Shown piece by piece: positions 27,371 through 35,143 of a stretch of DNA of 64,000 nt (within the stretch, counting starts at the first letter, position 1; each line of letters starts with the position of its first letter). A model generated the notes under the pieces. That model did no database searches, was not told where the DNA came from, and was given only the letters and a program-made list of their open reading frames with translations. The position numbers and the translations under genes are program-made. Source of the stretch: Pedobacter kyonggii (GTDB taxonomy: Bacteria; Bacteroidota; Bacteroidia; Sphingobacteriales; Sphingobacteriaceae); NCBI RefSeq assembly GCF_004310665.1, contig NZ_SIXF01000012.1, positions 62,001-126,000 on the forward strand. The letters are read 5' to 3'.

Positions 27371-27398
27371 AAGCCTCGATTAAATTCGGGGCTTTTTT
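27371..27398 (+). terminator. Rho-independent terminator after the sigma/small protein pair
   Basis: AAGCCTCGA (27371-27379) pairs with TCGGGGCTT (27386-27394, one G-U pair), followed by T residues to 27398. Confidence 0.85.
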
Positions 27399-27404
27399 GT
27401 TTTA

Positions 27405-27572
27405 TGTCATTCTGAATCAGATGAAGAATCTCTTGAGATTCGTCATCTCGACTGAAGCAACGCGGAGTGGAGAGGTCTTTGGACTATATTACCCAAAGAT
27501 TCCTATAGGTTGGTGGCTCACCGACCGAAATGGTAACTACTAAAAAGATCCTTCACTGCGTTCAGGATGACA
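27405..27572. repeat. 168-bp inverted-repeat element (MITE-like), degenerate copy
   Basis: The left end begins TGTCATTCTGAATCAGATGA (27405) and the right end finishes CACTGCGTTCAGGATGACA (27572). The ends are imperfect inverted copies of each other and of the perfect element at 46203-46380. Inside is CGTCATCTCGACTGAAGC...GTGGAGAGGTCTTTGG, another repeat-like segment. There is no open frame of note. It lies between the sigma operon terminator and the His-rich gene operon. Confidence 0.75.
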
Positions 27573-27716
27573 AAATCCCTAAAGAGTAAAAAAAACAAAA
27601 TAATTTAAAGTAAAAATAAAGTTGCTCCGTCTTCCTATATAAATAACAAAAACGACAGTATTAGTAGTTCAACTAATTTAAGGTGAACTGATTACAGTAC
27701 TTTAAAATTATAAGAA

Positions 27717-27776
27717 GATGAAACCGACATGATTTTCAAAACCCACAATAACGGGTGAAATCATGATAGCTTCATC
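27717..27776 (+). promoter_or_regulatory. Two-tier hairpin in the leader of the His-rich gene operon
   Basis: GATGAA (27717-27722) pairs with TTCATC (27771-27776). Inside, CATGATTT (27728-27735) pairs perfectly with AAATCATG (27758-27765). At the top ACCC (27741-27744) faces GGGT (27753-27756). The structure ends 24 bases before the ATG at 27801. It has no T run, so a regulatory or RNA-stability role is more likely than termination. Confidence 0.6.
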
Positions 27777-27800
27777 ACAAATAAAAACATATATAAAAAG

Positions 27801-28067
27801 ATGAAAAAGATATTAAAAACCATAGGATTCGGGATTGTACTTGGTGCAGTCGCTTTCTTCATACCGTTTGTGTTCAAATTTATACTGGCCATCATGCTGA
27901 TCGGTTTAATGTTCAGGATTTTTATGGGTAGGCGCCACCATTATTTCCATAACCGCTTTAACGGTTTCGAAAATCATTACAACCCAATTGTACCGATCGA
28001 TAACCAATGGTACAGGCCAACCGTAGAAGGCAATGGAACAGTTAACAACATTAACGTAAATTATTAA
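27801..28067 (+). CDS. Small His/Asn-rich membrane protein
   Basis: 88 residues. Two hydrophobic segments (about 7-24 and 25-44: FGIVLGAVAFFIPFVF, ILAIMLIGLMFRIFM) are followed by a His/Asn/aromatic tail (GRRHHYFHNRFNGFENHYNP) and VNNINVNY at the end. First gene after the hairpin leader, and 5 bases before the next small gene. No family is recognised. The His cluster just after the membrane segment could bind a metal or sense pH (inference). Confidence 0.7.
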   Translation: MKKILKTIGFGIVLGAVAFFIPFVFKFILAIMLIGLMFRIFMGRRHHYFHNRFNGFENHYNPIVPIDNQWYRPTVEGNGTVNNINVNY

Positions 28068-28072
28068 CCGCC

Positions 28073-28306
28073 ATGAGAACATTTAGAATATTATTAGCAT
28101 TGGCTGTTGCTGCAGGAACTTTTTACAGCTTAAATGTACTGGCCGTTCAGAATGGATACCGCGATCGGTTAGATTTTAAAAACAGGCATTATCATGATGA
28201 TTGCCAGCAAGAACATCATAGAAATCATAGTTACAGTCACCATAGCCGAAAAATGGATAATACTGTGATTAGTCCTGTTGATAGTATAAATAACGTAAAT
28301 AGATAA
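28073..28306 (+). CDS. Small secreted or membrane-anchored His-rich protein
   Basis: 77 residues. A hydrophobic N-terminus (RILLALAVAAGTFYSLNVLA) could be a signal peptide or an anchor. The mature part is unusually His-rich: RHYHDDCQQEHHRNHSYSHH, with one Cys. Gaps of 5 bases upstream and 4 bases downstream place it firmly in an operon. No family is recognised. Metal binding at the envelope is the simplest guess. Confidence 0.68.
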   Translation: MRTFRILLALAVAAGTFYSLNVLAVQNGYRDRLDFKNRHYHDDCQQEHHRNHSYSHHSRKMDNTVISPVDSINNVNR

Positions 28307-28310
28307 GGTT

Positions 28311-28703
28311 ATGTCACAGGTACTTTTTTTAAGCGATCCATCTCAGTCCGATGTCAGTCCGATTTTGGGTATGGCAAACGAACTGATTATCCAAGGGGAG
28401 AAGGTAACTTTCTTTAGCTCGGATGAATTTAAGGCCCCTATAGAACAAATCGGCGCTGACTTTAAAGCCTACAATCAGGAGCTGAATATTTTTCAAGGGC
28501 AAAAGGCGATTGATGAAGAAGAAAAGCCTAAATCAGGATTGATCAGCGCACTGCTTGAACCAATGAAATTTATCGATGATATTTTGGTTCAGATAAGGGG
28601 TTTAAAGTTTGACTACGCCGTTTTCTCGCCGTCATATCCTTATGCAAATATCATTACACAGCTATTGGGCATCCCTAAAACGGAGCAGGTGGCTTACAAT
28701 TAA
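28311..28703 (+). CDS. Glycosyltransferase-like protein, N-terminal domain only
   Basis: 130 residues. The sequence SQVLFLSDPSQSDVSPILGMANELIIQGEKVTFFSSDEF (in parts) and IEQIGADFKAYNQ matches the start of MGT/UGT-type (GT1) glycosyltransferases, where 'GHVNP...L..L..RGH.V' occurs. Those enzymes are about 400 residues and their donor-sugar-binding half is C-terminal; here the frame ends at 28703. The 50 bases after the stop do not continue the fold in another frame. It is either a truncated gene or a domain reused alone. It may not be catalytically active. Confidence 0.65.
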   Translation: MSQVLFLSDPSQSDVSPILGMANELIIQGEKVTFFSSDEFKAPIEQIGADFKAYNQELNIFQGQKAIDEEEKPKSGLISALLEPMKFIDDILVQIRGLKFDYAVFSPSYPYANIITQLLGIPKTEQVAYN

Positions 28704-28754
28704 TATGGCTTAAGCCGATAAATAACAGAATAAATAACAATTAAATTAAACAAA

Positions 28755-29207
28755 ATGTACAACGAACATAGATGCCATTCGGGCAAGATGCATAATCGCT
28801 TTGGCGCAGGAGAGGGAAGATTTGGAAGGCACTTTGGTGGTTCTTTCAGTCACCACAAACATGCCATGTTTAACCAGGGCTTTAGAAAAGTACCTGCTAA
28901 TATAGAGGAAACAGAAAACAGCTTTATTATTGAGCTTTTTGCACCAGCTTTGGTTAAAGAAAATTTAAAGGTGGTTACCAAAGATGATGTATTAACCATT
29001 TCTTACCAAGCTAAAGAAGAAGCCGATTCAGCTAAAAAGTATAGTCGTAGAGAATATAGCAATGGCACTTTCGAAAGGGCTTTTGGCCTAAACGGAAAAG
29101 TTTTAGTAGAAAATATATCGGCAAACTACGCTGATGGAATTTTGAAGGTTACCCTACCTAAAAACCCTGAAACGAATACACCAGAAAAAGATATTCTGGT
29201 AGACTAA
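28755..29207 (+). CDS. Hsp20/alpha-crystallin family small heat-shock protein
   Basis: 150 residues. The alpha-crystallin domain covers about residues 45-140: RKVPANIEETENSFIIELFAPALVKENLKVV, DVLTISYQ, RREYSNGTFERAFGLNG, ISANYADGILKVTLPK (in parts). The N-terminal arm is unusual, short and His/Gly-rich (HRCHSGKMHNRFGAGEGRF, then HHKHAMF), continuing the His-rich theme of the upstream genes. Small heat-shock proteins hold unfolding proteins in an ATP-independent way. A strong terminator follows. Confidence 0.92.
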   Translation: MYNEHRCHSGKMHNRFGAGEGRFGRHFGGSFSHHKHAMFNQGFRKVPANIEETENSFIIELFAPALVKENLKVVTKDDVLTISYQAKEEADSAKKYSRREYSNGTFERAFGLNGKVLVENISANYADGILKVTLPKNPETNTPEKDILVD

Positions 29208-29230
29208 GTTTCGTCTATTATAATTTCCAG

Positions 29231-29263
29231 GCCCCGGTTGGTTATAACAATCGGGGCTTTTTT
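29231..29263 (+). terminator. Rho-independent terminator after the Hsp20 gene
   Basis: GCCCCGGTTG (29231-29240) pairs with CAATCGGGGC (29248-29257, one G-U pair), followed by six T. Confidence 0.92.
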
Positions 29264-29335
29264 GTTTTTATATCACCTAAAGCGTTACCACACGTGGCCT
29301 TCAAAATCATTTAATATATCGATATTAAAATGCGG

Positions 29336-29367
29336 TTTGCTATTAGCGGTATTTTAAGGTACTTTTG
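29336..29367 (+). promoter_or_regulatory. Bacteroidota-type promoter of the DEAD-box helicase gene
   Basis: TTTG (29336-29339), 20 bases, TACTTTTG (29360-29367). Both boxes match the TTTG/TAnnTTTG consensus. The TTG start codon is 24 bases downstream. Confidence 0.7.
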
Positions 29368-29390
29368 CTAAAAGACATAAACACAATAGA

Positions 29391-30611
29391 TTGAATTTTA
29401 ACGACTTTAATTTTAACCCCGATTTATACGAAGGCTTAATGGCCATGGGGTATAAAAGCGCTACTCCAATACAAGAACAAGCCATCCCGGTAATTTTAGA
29501 TAATCATGATCTGATTGCCTGCGCTCAAACCGGTACAGGAAAAACGGCCAGCTACCTTTTGCCAGTAATGGATAAAATTAGCAAAGCTGCCGATAGGCAC
29601 AACAATACCTTGATACTGGCTCCAACACGCGAGCTTGCACAACAGATCGATTTACAGGTTGAAGCACTGGCTTATTTTACCAATATCAGTTCTTTAGCGG
29701 TTTACGGTGGGGGAGATGGTATCGCTTACGAACAGCAAAAACGTTCTATGCGCAATGGTGTAGACATTATTATTGCCACTCCGGGCAGACTAATGGCACA
29801 TTTATCTTCAGGTGTGTTAAAACTGGAACATTTGCAGCATTTAATTTTAGATGAAGCAGATAGAATGTTGGATATGGGCTTTTACGACGATATCATCCGT
29901 ATTATCAGCTACCTGCCAAAGAAAAGGCAAACACTTTTGTTCTCGGCTACTATGGCACCGAAAATAAGAACTATGGCGGGCAAGATTTTGCATGAACCGA
30001 AGCAGATTACCATTTCAATTGCTAAACCTGCTGAGGGGATCGATCAACAAGCCTATAACATCCACGACCAACAGAAACAGGCCTTATTAACTGATATTTT
30101 TAAAAGTGGGCAATACAAAAGCAGTATCATTTTCGTTTCGACCAAAGAAAAAGTAAAAGCGTTGTATAAAACCTTTAAAGGATTGGGTATTAAAGCCGAA
30201 GCTTTTCACTCCGATTTAGGGCAGAAAGAGCGCGAAGATATTTTACTGGCTTTCAAAAACAGAAGATTGCCAATTTTAATCGGAACCGATGTGTTATCCC
30301 GCGGAATCGACGTAGAAGGGATCGACTTGGTAATCAATTATGATGTTCCTGGCGATCCGGCTGATTACGTACACCGTATTGGCCGTACGGCAAGAGCTGC
30401 AACCAAAGGAACGGCCATTACATTGGTTAACGGAAGAGATAAACGCAAGTTCGATAACATTGAAAAATTAATCGAGAAGGAAGTTCCCCGCATGCCACTG
30501 CCGGAAAGCATAGCTGCAATGGAAATTACGCATGTGGAAGAAAAGAGACCTCAACATAAGGGCAAGAAAAAGGTTTGGAACAAAAAGAAAAAACCAAAAC
30601 CTTCTGTATAA
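29391..30611 (+). CDS. DEAD-box ATP-dependent RNA helicase (RhlE-like)
   Basis: 406 residues from the TTG at 29391, where the normal N-terminus (FNDFNFNPDLYEGLMAMGY) begins. Helicase motifs in order: Q motif SATPIQEQAIP, I AQTGTGKT, Ia PTRELAQQ, Ib TPGRL, II DEAD, III SAT, IV SIIFVSTKEK, V GTDVLSRGIDV, VI HRIGRTARA. The tail is short and very basic (KGKKKVWNKKKKPKP), helping RNA binding. It probably acts in ribosome assembly or RNA decay, as RhlE homologues do. The promoter at 29336 and terminator at 30618 suggest a single-gene unit. Confidence 0.95.
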   Translation: MNFNDFNFNPDLYEGLMAMGYKSATPIQEQAIPVILDNHDLIACAQTGTGKTASYLLPVMDKISKAADRHNNTLILAPTRELAQQIDLQVEALAYFTNISSLAVYGGGDGIAYEQQKRSMRNGVDIIIATPGRLMAHLSSGVLKLEHLQHLILDEADRMLDMGFYDDIIRIISYLPKKRQTLLFSATMAPKIRTMAGKILHEPKQITISIAKPAEGIDQQAYNIHDQQKQALLTDIFKSGQYKSSIIFVSTKEKVKALYKTFKGLGIKAEAFHSDLGQKEREDILLAFKNRRLPILIGTDVLSRGIDVEGIDLVINYDVPGDPADYVHRIGRTARAATKGTAITLVNGRDKRKFDNIEKLIEKEVPRMPLPESIAAMEITHVEEKRPQHKGKKKVWNKKKKPKPSV

Positions 30612-30617
30612 ATATTT

Positions 30618-30653
30618 AAAAACGCCGTAAGTATATTTCTTATTGGCGTTTTT
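30618..30653 (+). terminator. Rho-independent terminator after the helicase gene
   Basis: AAAAACGCC (30618-30626) pairs with GGCGTTTTT (30645-30653). The loop can extend the stem through GTAAG/CTTAT. Confidence 0.82.
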
Positions 30654-30664
30654 CTTTTATAAAT

Positions 30665-30672
30665 TATCTTTG
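30665..30672 (+). promoter_or_regulatory. -7 box very close to the AEC transporter start
   Basis: TATCTTTG is an exact TAnnTTTG box only 8 bases before the ATG at 30681. If used, transcription would begin within a few bases of the start codon, giving a nearly leaderless mRNA. Confidence 0.5.
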
Positions 30673-30680
30673 CGCTAACA

Positions 30681-31592
30681 ATGGCAAACTTCATTATTAT
30701 AGGTTTATGCATTTTAGCCGGGATTCTTTTCAGGAAAAGTAAATCGCTTCCCAAAGATGCGCACAAAGGCATTAACGCCTGGATTATCTATATCGCTCTA
30801 CCGGCAGTTTCTTTTAAATATCTGCCACATATTACCTGGACTAAGGATCTATTCTTTCCTGTACTGGCACCAATTTTTGTCTGGCTATTTGGTTGGTTAT
30901 TTATTACGCTGTATAGCCGCATCCGGAATATTAATAAATCCACTGCTGGCGGGTTAAAACTAACCAGTTCTTTAAGTAATACTTCATTTGTAGGTTTTCC
31001 TTTAATTGTGGCTTATTTTAGCGAAAAGGAACTGGCTGTCGCCATTATCTGCGACCAGGTTACCTTTATGCTTTTATCTACCATTGGCGTTATTGTAGCC
31101 ATCCGCTCTTCGCAGAATCAAAAGTTAAGCGCAAAATTGGTGCTGAAAAAAGTATTGACCTTTCCGCCGCTTATAGGTTGTGTCTTGGCGCTGACTCTCC
31201 CACATTTTATTGACCTTTCTTCACTAGATCCATTATTCGACAAACTAGTAGGTACAGTTGGTCCATTGGCATTGTTTTCAATAGGTTTGCAGCTAAAATT
31301 TGGTGGCTGGTTTAGCGAATTGAAACACATCAGTTTTGCTTTATTGTATAAACTGATTTTAGCGCCGCTGGTCGTTTTGGTTACAGCTCTTGTTTTAGGT
31401 ATGGGTGGAATGATTACCAAAATAACGATTTTTGAAATGGCTATGCCAACTTTGGTAACCGCAGGTGTGGTAGCCGATCAGTATAACCTTAATCCGAAGC
31501 TTTCTAATTTGGTGGTTGGAATCGGAATTTTATTGTGTTTTATCACCACGGGGTTATGGTGGTTGGTGTTAACTTATTCAGGGCTGGTTTAA
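30681..31592 (+). CDS. AEC family (auxin efflux carrier-like) transporter
   Basis: 303 residues with about ten hydrophobic segments in two five-helix halves (ANFIIIGLCILAGILFR near the start, KITIFEMAMPTLVTAGVVADQYNLNP in the second half). The family motif of short Asn/Pro loops is present (SLSNTSFVGFPLIVAYFSEKELAVAI, in parts). Known AEC members export auxin-like or carboxylic acids such as malate. The substrate here is unknown. No neighbouring gene gives a clue. Confidence 0.9.
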   Translation: MANFIIIGLCILAGILFRKSKSLPKDAHKGINAWIIYIALPAVSFKYLPHITWTKDLFFPVLAPIFVWLFGWLFITLYSRIRNINKSTAGGLKLTSSLSNTSFVGFPLIVAYFSEKELAVAIICDQVTFMLLSTIGVIVAIRSSQNQKLSAKLVLKKVLTFPPLIGCVLALTLPHFIDLSSLDPLFDKLVGTVGPLALFSIGLQLKFGGWFSELKHISFALLYKLILAPLVVLVTALVLGMGGMITKITIFEMAMPTLVTAGVVADQYNLNPKLSNLVVGIGILLCFITTGLWWLVLTYSGLV

Positions 31593-31608
31593 TTGGCCTT
31601 TTTGTTTT

Positions 31609-31773
31609 ACCACAGAGTGCGCGAAGAGGTGGCACAGAGAACACAGAATAGGTTATTTGAGGTGTGAACTAAATTAAGAAATTTGATAGATCAGATGTCA
31701 AGGCCAAGCTCTAACCTTGAAACATGCCTCGTTTCTCAGTGCCCTCAGTGTAAGTCTCTGTTTCCTCTGTGGT
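31609..31773. repeat. Inverted-repeat element with ACCACAGAG/CTCTGTGGT ends
   Basis: ACCACAGAG (31609-31617) and CTCTGTGGT (31765-31773) are inverted copies. GGCACAGAGAACACAGAA on the left and CAGTGTAAGTCTCTGTTTCC on the right extend the similarity. The same motif occurs at 21137-21188, and a more diverged copy (CCACGGAAACACGGAG) at 19184. The element lies between convergent genes and has no open frame. Confidence 0.6.
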
Positions 31774-31780
31774 TAATAAG

Positions 31781-31808
31781 AAAAAAGCCGCAAATTTCTT
31801 CTGCGGCT
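31781..31808 (-). terminator. Rho-independent terminator after the C1 peptidase gene
   Basis: On the - strand, AGCCGC...GCGGCT forms a stem followed by TTTTTT (complement of 31781-31786). It lies 22 bases after the stop of the - strand gene. Confidence 0.85.
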
Positions 31809-31829
31809 CTTTTACTGATTTAGGTTTAG

Positions 31830-33023
31830 TTACAAAGCTAATTTTTTAGAAATTGCAGATGGAATACCTGCTTTGTTCAATAAAATTGCTGTTGTTTTAT
31901 ATTTTACGTAGTTTTTGGTTACGTATAAATATCCTTTATAATCGTTACTGGCTCCCCAAGAGTTTTTAACGATATAATATTCTTTACCTGTTTGATCTTT
32001 GGCTAAACCAACAATGTGCATACCATGATCATCAGTAGTTTGGTAGTTGTCGAAAGCAAGCTGACGGTTCTCCTGCGTAATTTCCATCTCTGGCTGCGGG
32101 CCGTTAAACATATCTGCTTTCTGTTTCACGGTCATATCAGCGAAAGGCGTTTGTGGAACAAAAGCCACCCCGTTTTTCCAGCTGAAGTTTTTTTCGCTTA
32201 CATCTGTAGCCCATGCAATAGTGTAACCGCTTTTTAAAGCGTTATCGATAATGTCGGTTAACTCGTTCACTTTAACGTTATAAACCTGATCGAAAGACCA
32301 GTTATCAGGTACTAATAAAGTAAATTTGCTATAGAAAGGGTGATCGTTGAATGATGAAAGTTCTACATAGTTGTCGGCATTTAAACCAACCACTTCCTGA
32401 GCGAAGGTTTTTGGTGTGTATTTTTTGCCATTATATGTAAAGTTTTCTGGTACAGCACCTAAATAAGCATCAATTACACCAGTATAGGCTTTTAACCAGT
32501 TTGGGGTTAACTCGCCATTTGCATTCTTTACAACAGCTTCTAAAACACCTTTTTCAATATCGCCAAGTTCTGCAGTTTTATTGATTTTAGTGCCATAATT
32601 TAATCCGGTATATACCTCTTGCGGAACCGCACCGTATTTTCTGTACATGTTGATTACATCGTGCAAAGCACCGCCATCGCCTAATGAAACCGCGCCATGC
32701 ATACGCACGTAATTTTTACCCTTCTCTACATAAGCGTTACGGGCCGAAAAAAGCTGAGATAATGTTACTGGTTGTTTACCGGCTTTAATCATTTCTGATT
32801 CTAAAAATGAATTGGTAGAGTAGCTCCAGCAAGTACCTGACGATCCTTGATTCTGAACTGGTGTATTTGCCAGGTTAATCACTTCGGTGAATTTAAAAGA
32901 AGAAGCACTGTTTTCGCTTTGGTTGTTTTTTAAAGAATTAACGAGATTGTCTTGCGCATAAGTCGCCGATATGGATAACGACAAAGCCAAACTAATCACA
33001 CTGATTTTTGTGTAGTTGATCAT
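31830..33023 (-). CDS. Exported C1-family cysteine peptidase (bleomycin hydrolase/PepC-like)
   Basis: 397 residues. A signal peptide (ISVISLALSLSISATYAQ) directs export. The catalytic Cys lies in VQNQGSSGTCWSYSTNSFLESE. The active-site His is in DDHGMHIVGLAKD and the Asn in YYIVKNSWG. The gap between Cys and His is as long as in bleomycin hydrolase and aminopeptidase C rather than papain. It is expected to trim peptides outside the cytoplasm. It is a single-gene unit with a terminator at 31781. Confidence 0.92.
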   Translation of the reverse strand: MINYTKISVISLALSLSISATYAQDNLVNSLKNNQSENSASSFKFTEVINLANTPVQNQGSSGTCWSYSTNSFLESEMIKAGKQPVTLSQLFSARNAYVEKGKNYVRMHGAVSLGDGGALHDVINMYRKYGAVPQEVYTGLNYGTKINKTAELGDIEKGVLEAVVKNANGELTPNWLKAYTGVIDAYLGAVPENFTYNGKKYTPKTFAQEVVGLNADNYVELSSFNDHPFYSKFTLLVPDNWSFDQVYNVKVNELTDIIDNALKSGYTIAWATDVSEKNFSWKNGVAFVPQTPFADMTVKQKADMFNGPQPEMEITQENRQLAFDNYQTTDDHGMHIVGLAKDQTGKEYYIVKNSWGASNDYKGYLYVTKNYVKYKTTAILLNKAGIPSAISKKLAL

Positions 33024-33134
33024 TTTTTATGAATAATTAATAAAGTCAGCGAATGTAAAAATACTTGTTGATTTGGCGCCAGAAAATTTGTAATAAATGG
33101 ATAACATCCGTCATTTTATTGCAACAATGTTGAA

Positions 33135-34562
33135 TTAACATTCTGGCAAACTGATCGGAATATTGGTTGCTAATCCTCCGTCAGATGTTTCCTTGTATTT
33201 GGCATTCATATCGAGGGCAGTTTCCCACATGGTATTTACTACTGCATCTAAACTTACTTTTGCCTTATCAGGATTGCTTTGTAGGGCCAGCTGACTGGCT
33301 GTGATAGCTTTAATAGCACCCATGGTATTTCTTTCGATACAAGGGATCTGTACCAAACCACCAATCGGATCGCAGGTTAAACCTAAGTGATGTTCCATGG
33401 CGATTTCTGCTGCCATTAAAACCTGTCTTTGCGAACCGCCTAAACACTCTGTTAGCGCAGCTGCAGCCATGGCTGATGAAACGCCAATTTCGGCCTGACA
33501 TCCTCCCATAGCGGCTGATATTGTTGCTCCTTTTTTGAAAATACTGCCTATTTCTGAAGCACAGGCAATAAATTGGATGATTTTTTCCTCGCTGTAACCA
33601 TCGCAAAAGGTAATAAAATATTGTAATACGGCTGGAATTACGCCTGCGGCACCATTGGTAGGGGCAGTTACCACACGGCCAAAAGATGCATTTTCTTCAT
33701 TAACAGCCAGTGCGAAACAGCTTACCCAATCTAAAGTATAATTAAAGCCGTTTCCACCTTTTCTAATGGCTTCTACCCAGCTATTATAGTCTGAATACTC
33801 ACTTTTATCAATTAATCGTTTATTTAGCGGAAATGCCCTTCGTGCTACATTTAAACCACCTGGTAAAAGCCCTGTGGTATGACATCCGCGATAAATACAA
33901 TCGCGCATAACCGCAAAATGCTGTAGGATGCCTTTTTTTGTCTCTGCTTCATTGCGCCAGGCCAGTTCGTTCTCCATCACGATTTCGCTTACCTTTAAAC
34001 CGGTAGATAAGCACCAGTGTAAAAGATCTTTTGCTTTTTCTACAGGAAAGGGAAGGTCTACCTGTGGTTTTTTACTATTGTCTTCGCCTTCTTTAACTAC
34101 AAAACCACCACCAATAGAGTAATAGGTTTCTGAAAAAGCTTTTCCACCTTTTAAAAATGCCTGAAAAGTAACCGCATTTGGGTGAAAGGGCAAACTTTCG
34201 GCAAAAAGAAAAAGCAGGTCGTTATCGTAATCAAAATCAAGAATTAAATGATCAGCAAGATTTAATTTCTTATCTCTTTGGATGCTTTCGAAAGTTGGTG
34301 TAACGGCATCAACATCAAAAGTTACCGGATCAGCTCCTGTTAAACCGAGTAGAATAGCTACATCAGTTCCATGGCCTTTACCTGTTTTGGCAAGCGAACC
34401 ATAAAGCAATATTTTTATACCCTCAATTTCATCAATCAAATTGTTTTGAGCAAGAGAAGCTGTAAACTGTTGTGCGGCCCGCCATGGGCCTAAGGTATGT
34501 GAACTGGATGGGCCGATGCCTATTTTAAAAATATCGAAAACTGAAATCTGTTCCTTGATCAT
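33135..34562 (-). CDS. sdaA: L-serine ammonia-lyase (L-serine dehydratase), iron-sulfur type
   Basis: 475 residues, one chain joining the beta and alpha domains. The enzyme converts L-serine to pyruvate and ammonia with a labile 4Fe-4S cluster. The N-terminal family motif is [24 protein letters not shown]. The C-terminal half has GGMPLPGGLN-type [50 protein letters not shown] and [15 protein letters not shown], which carry the cluster cysteines. The ATG at 34562 places the SVFD motif at residue 8, as expected. Confidence 0.96.
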   Translation of the reverse strand: MIKEQISVFDIFKIGIGPSSSHTLGPWRAAQQFTASLAQNNLIDEIEGIKILLYGSLAKTGKGHGTDVAILLGLTGADPVTFDVDAVTPTFESIQRDKKLNLADHLILDFDYDNDLLFLFAESLPFHPNAVTFQAFLKGGKAFSETYYSIGGGFVVKEGEDNSKKPQVDLPFPVEKAKDLLHWCLSTGLKVSEIVMENELAWRNEAETKKGILQHFAVMRDCIYRGCHTTGLLPGGLNVARRAFPLNKRLIDKSEYSDYNSWVEAIRKGGNGFNYTLDWVSCFALAVNEENASFGRVVTAPTNGAAGVIPAVLQYFITFCDGYSEEKIIQFIACASEIGSIFKKGATISAAMGGCQAEIGVSSAMAAAALTECLGGSQRQVLMAAEIAMEHHLGLTCDPIGGLVQIPCIERNTMGAIKAITASQLALQSNPDKAKVSLDAVVNTMWETALDMNAKYKETSDGGLATNIPISLPEC

Positions 34563-34588
34563 TATGAATATAGTTACACAAAGCTATA

Positions 34589-34620
34589 ATTGTTTTATGA
34601 TTTTGGATAAATTAATTTTG
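34589..34620 (+). promoter_or_regulatory. Probable promoter of the RDD gene
   Basis: ATTG (34589-34592), 20 bases, TAATTTTG (34613-34620). The -7 box is exact and the -33 box has one mismatch. The ATG is at 34673. Confidence 0.45.
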
Positions 34621-34672
34621 GCCCATGGTGAAAATACTTTACCTTAGAAAGATCTAATTTAAAGACTCTAAA

Positions 34673-35107
34673 ATGGACTTCAACGACAGCTATCAAGAAA
34701 TTGATTTAAAATACTGTCGAGCAACTACGGGAAAGAGATTTACTAATTATCTTATCGATCTAGTTGTTTTTTACATCATCGCATTTGGCATTGCAATTAT
34801 TCTCGGAATCGTTAAGCCTGAACTTTTGGATAGTTTTGATGGATTATCAGGCCGTTTGATTTCTTTATTACTTTACGGTATTGTAATGTTTATAACAGAA
34901 GCAATGTCTAACGGAAGATCGATTGGAAAGTTAATTACGGGAACAAGAGCTGTAAATCCTGATGGTAGCGACATTACTTTTCAAAAAGTATTTATCCGAA
35001 ATATTGTAAGAGCTATCCCATTCAATGCCTTTAGTGCATTGGGTAACCCTTGTGCACCATGGCATGACCTTTGGTCGGATACAATGGTGATCGAAGAGAA
35101 AAATTAG
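34673..35107 (+). CDS. RDD family membrane protein
   Basis: 144 residues. The family's first helix is YCRATTGKRFTNYLIDLVVFYIIAFGIAII, where RFTNYLID is the RDD-like motif. Three membrane segments follow (about 27-44, 62-80 and the amphipathic ending). IGKLITGTRAVNPDG and FIRNIVRAIPFNAFS are typical of the family. The function of most RDD proteins is unknown; some help Na+ or proton exchange. It is a single gene, convergent with the MgtC-like gene. Confidence 0.9.
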   Translation: MDFNDSYQEIDLKYCRATTGKRFTNYLIDLVVFYIIAFGIAIILGIVKPELLDSFDGLSGRLISLLLYGIVMFITEAMSNGRSIGKLITGTRAVNPDGSDITFQKVFIRNIVRAIPFNAFSALGNPCAPWHDLWSDTMVIEEKN

Positions 35108-35143
35108 CCTTACAAACCCAAAAAATAAATTTATTCGACTCGG

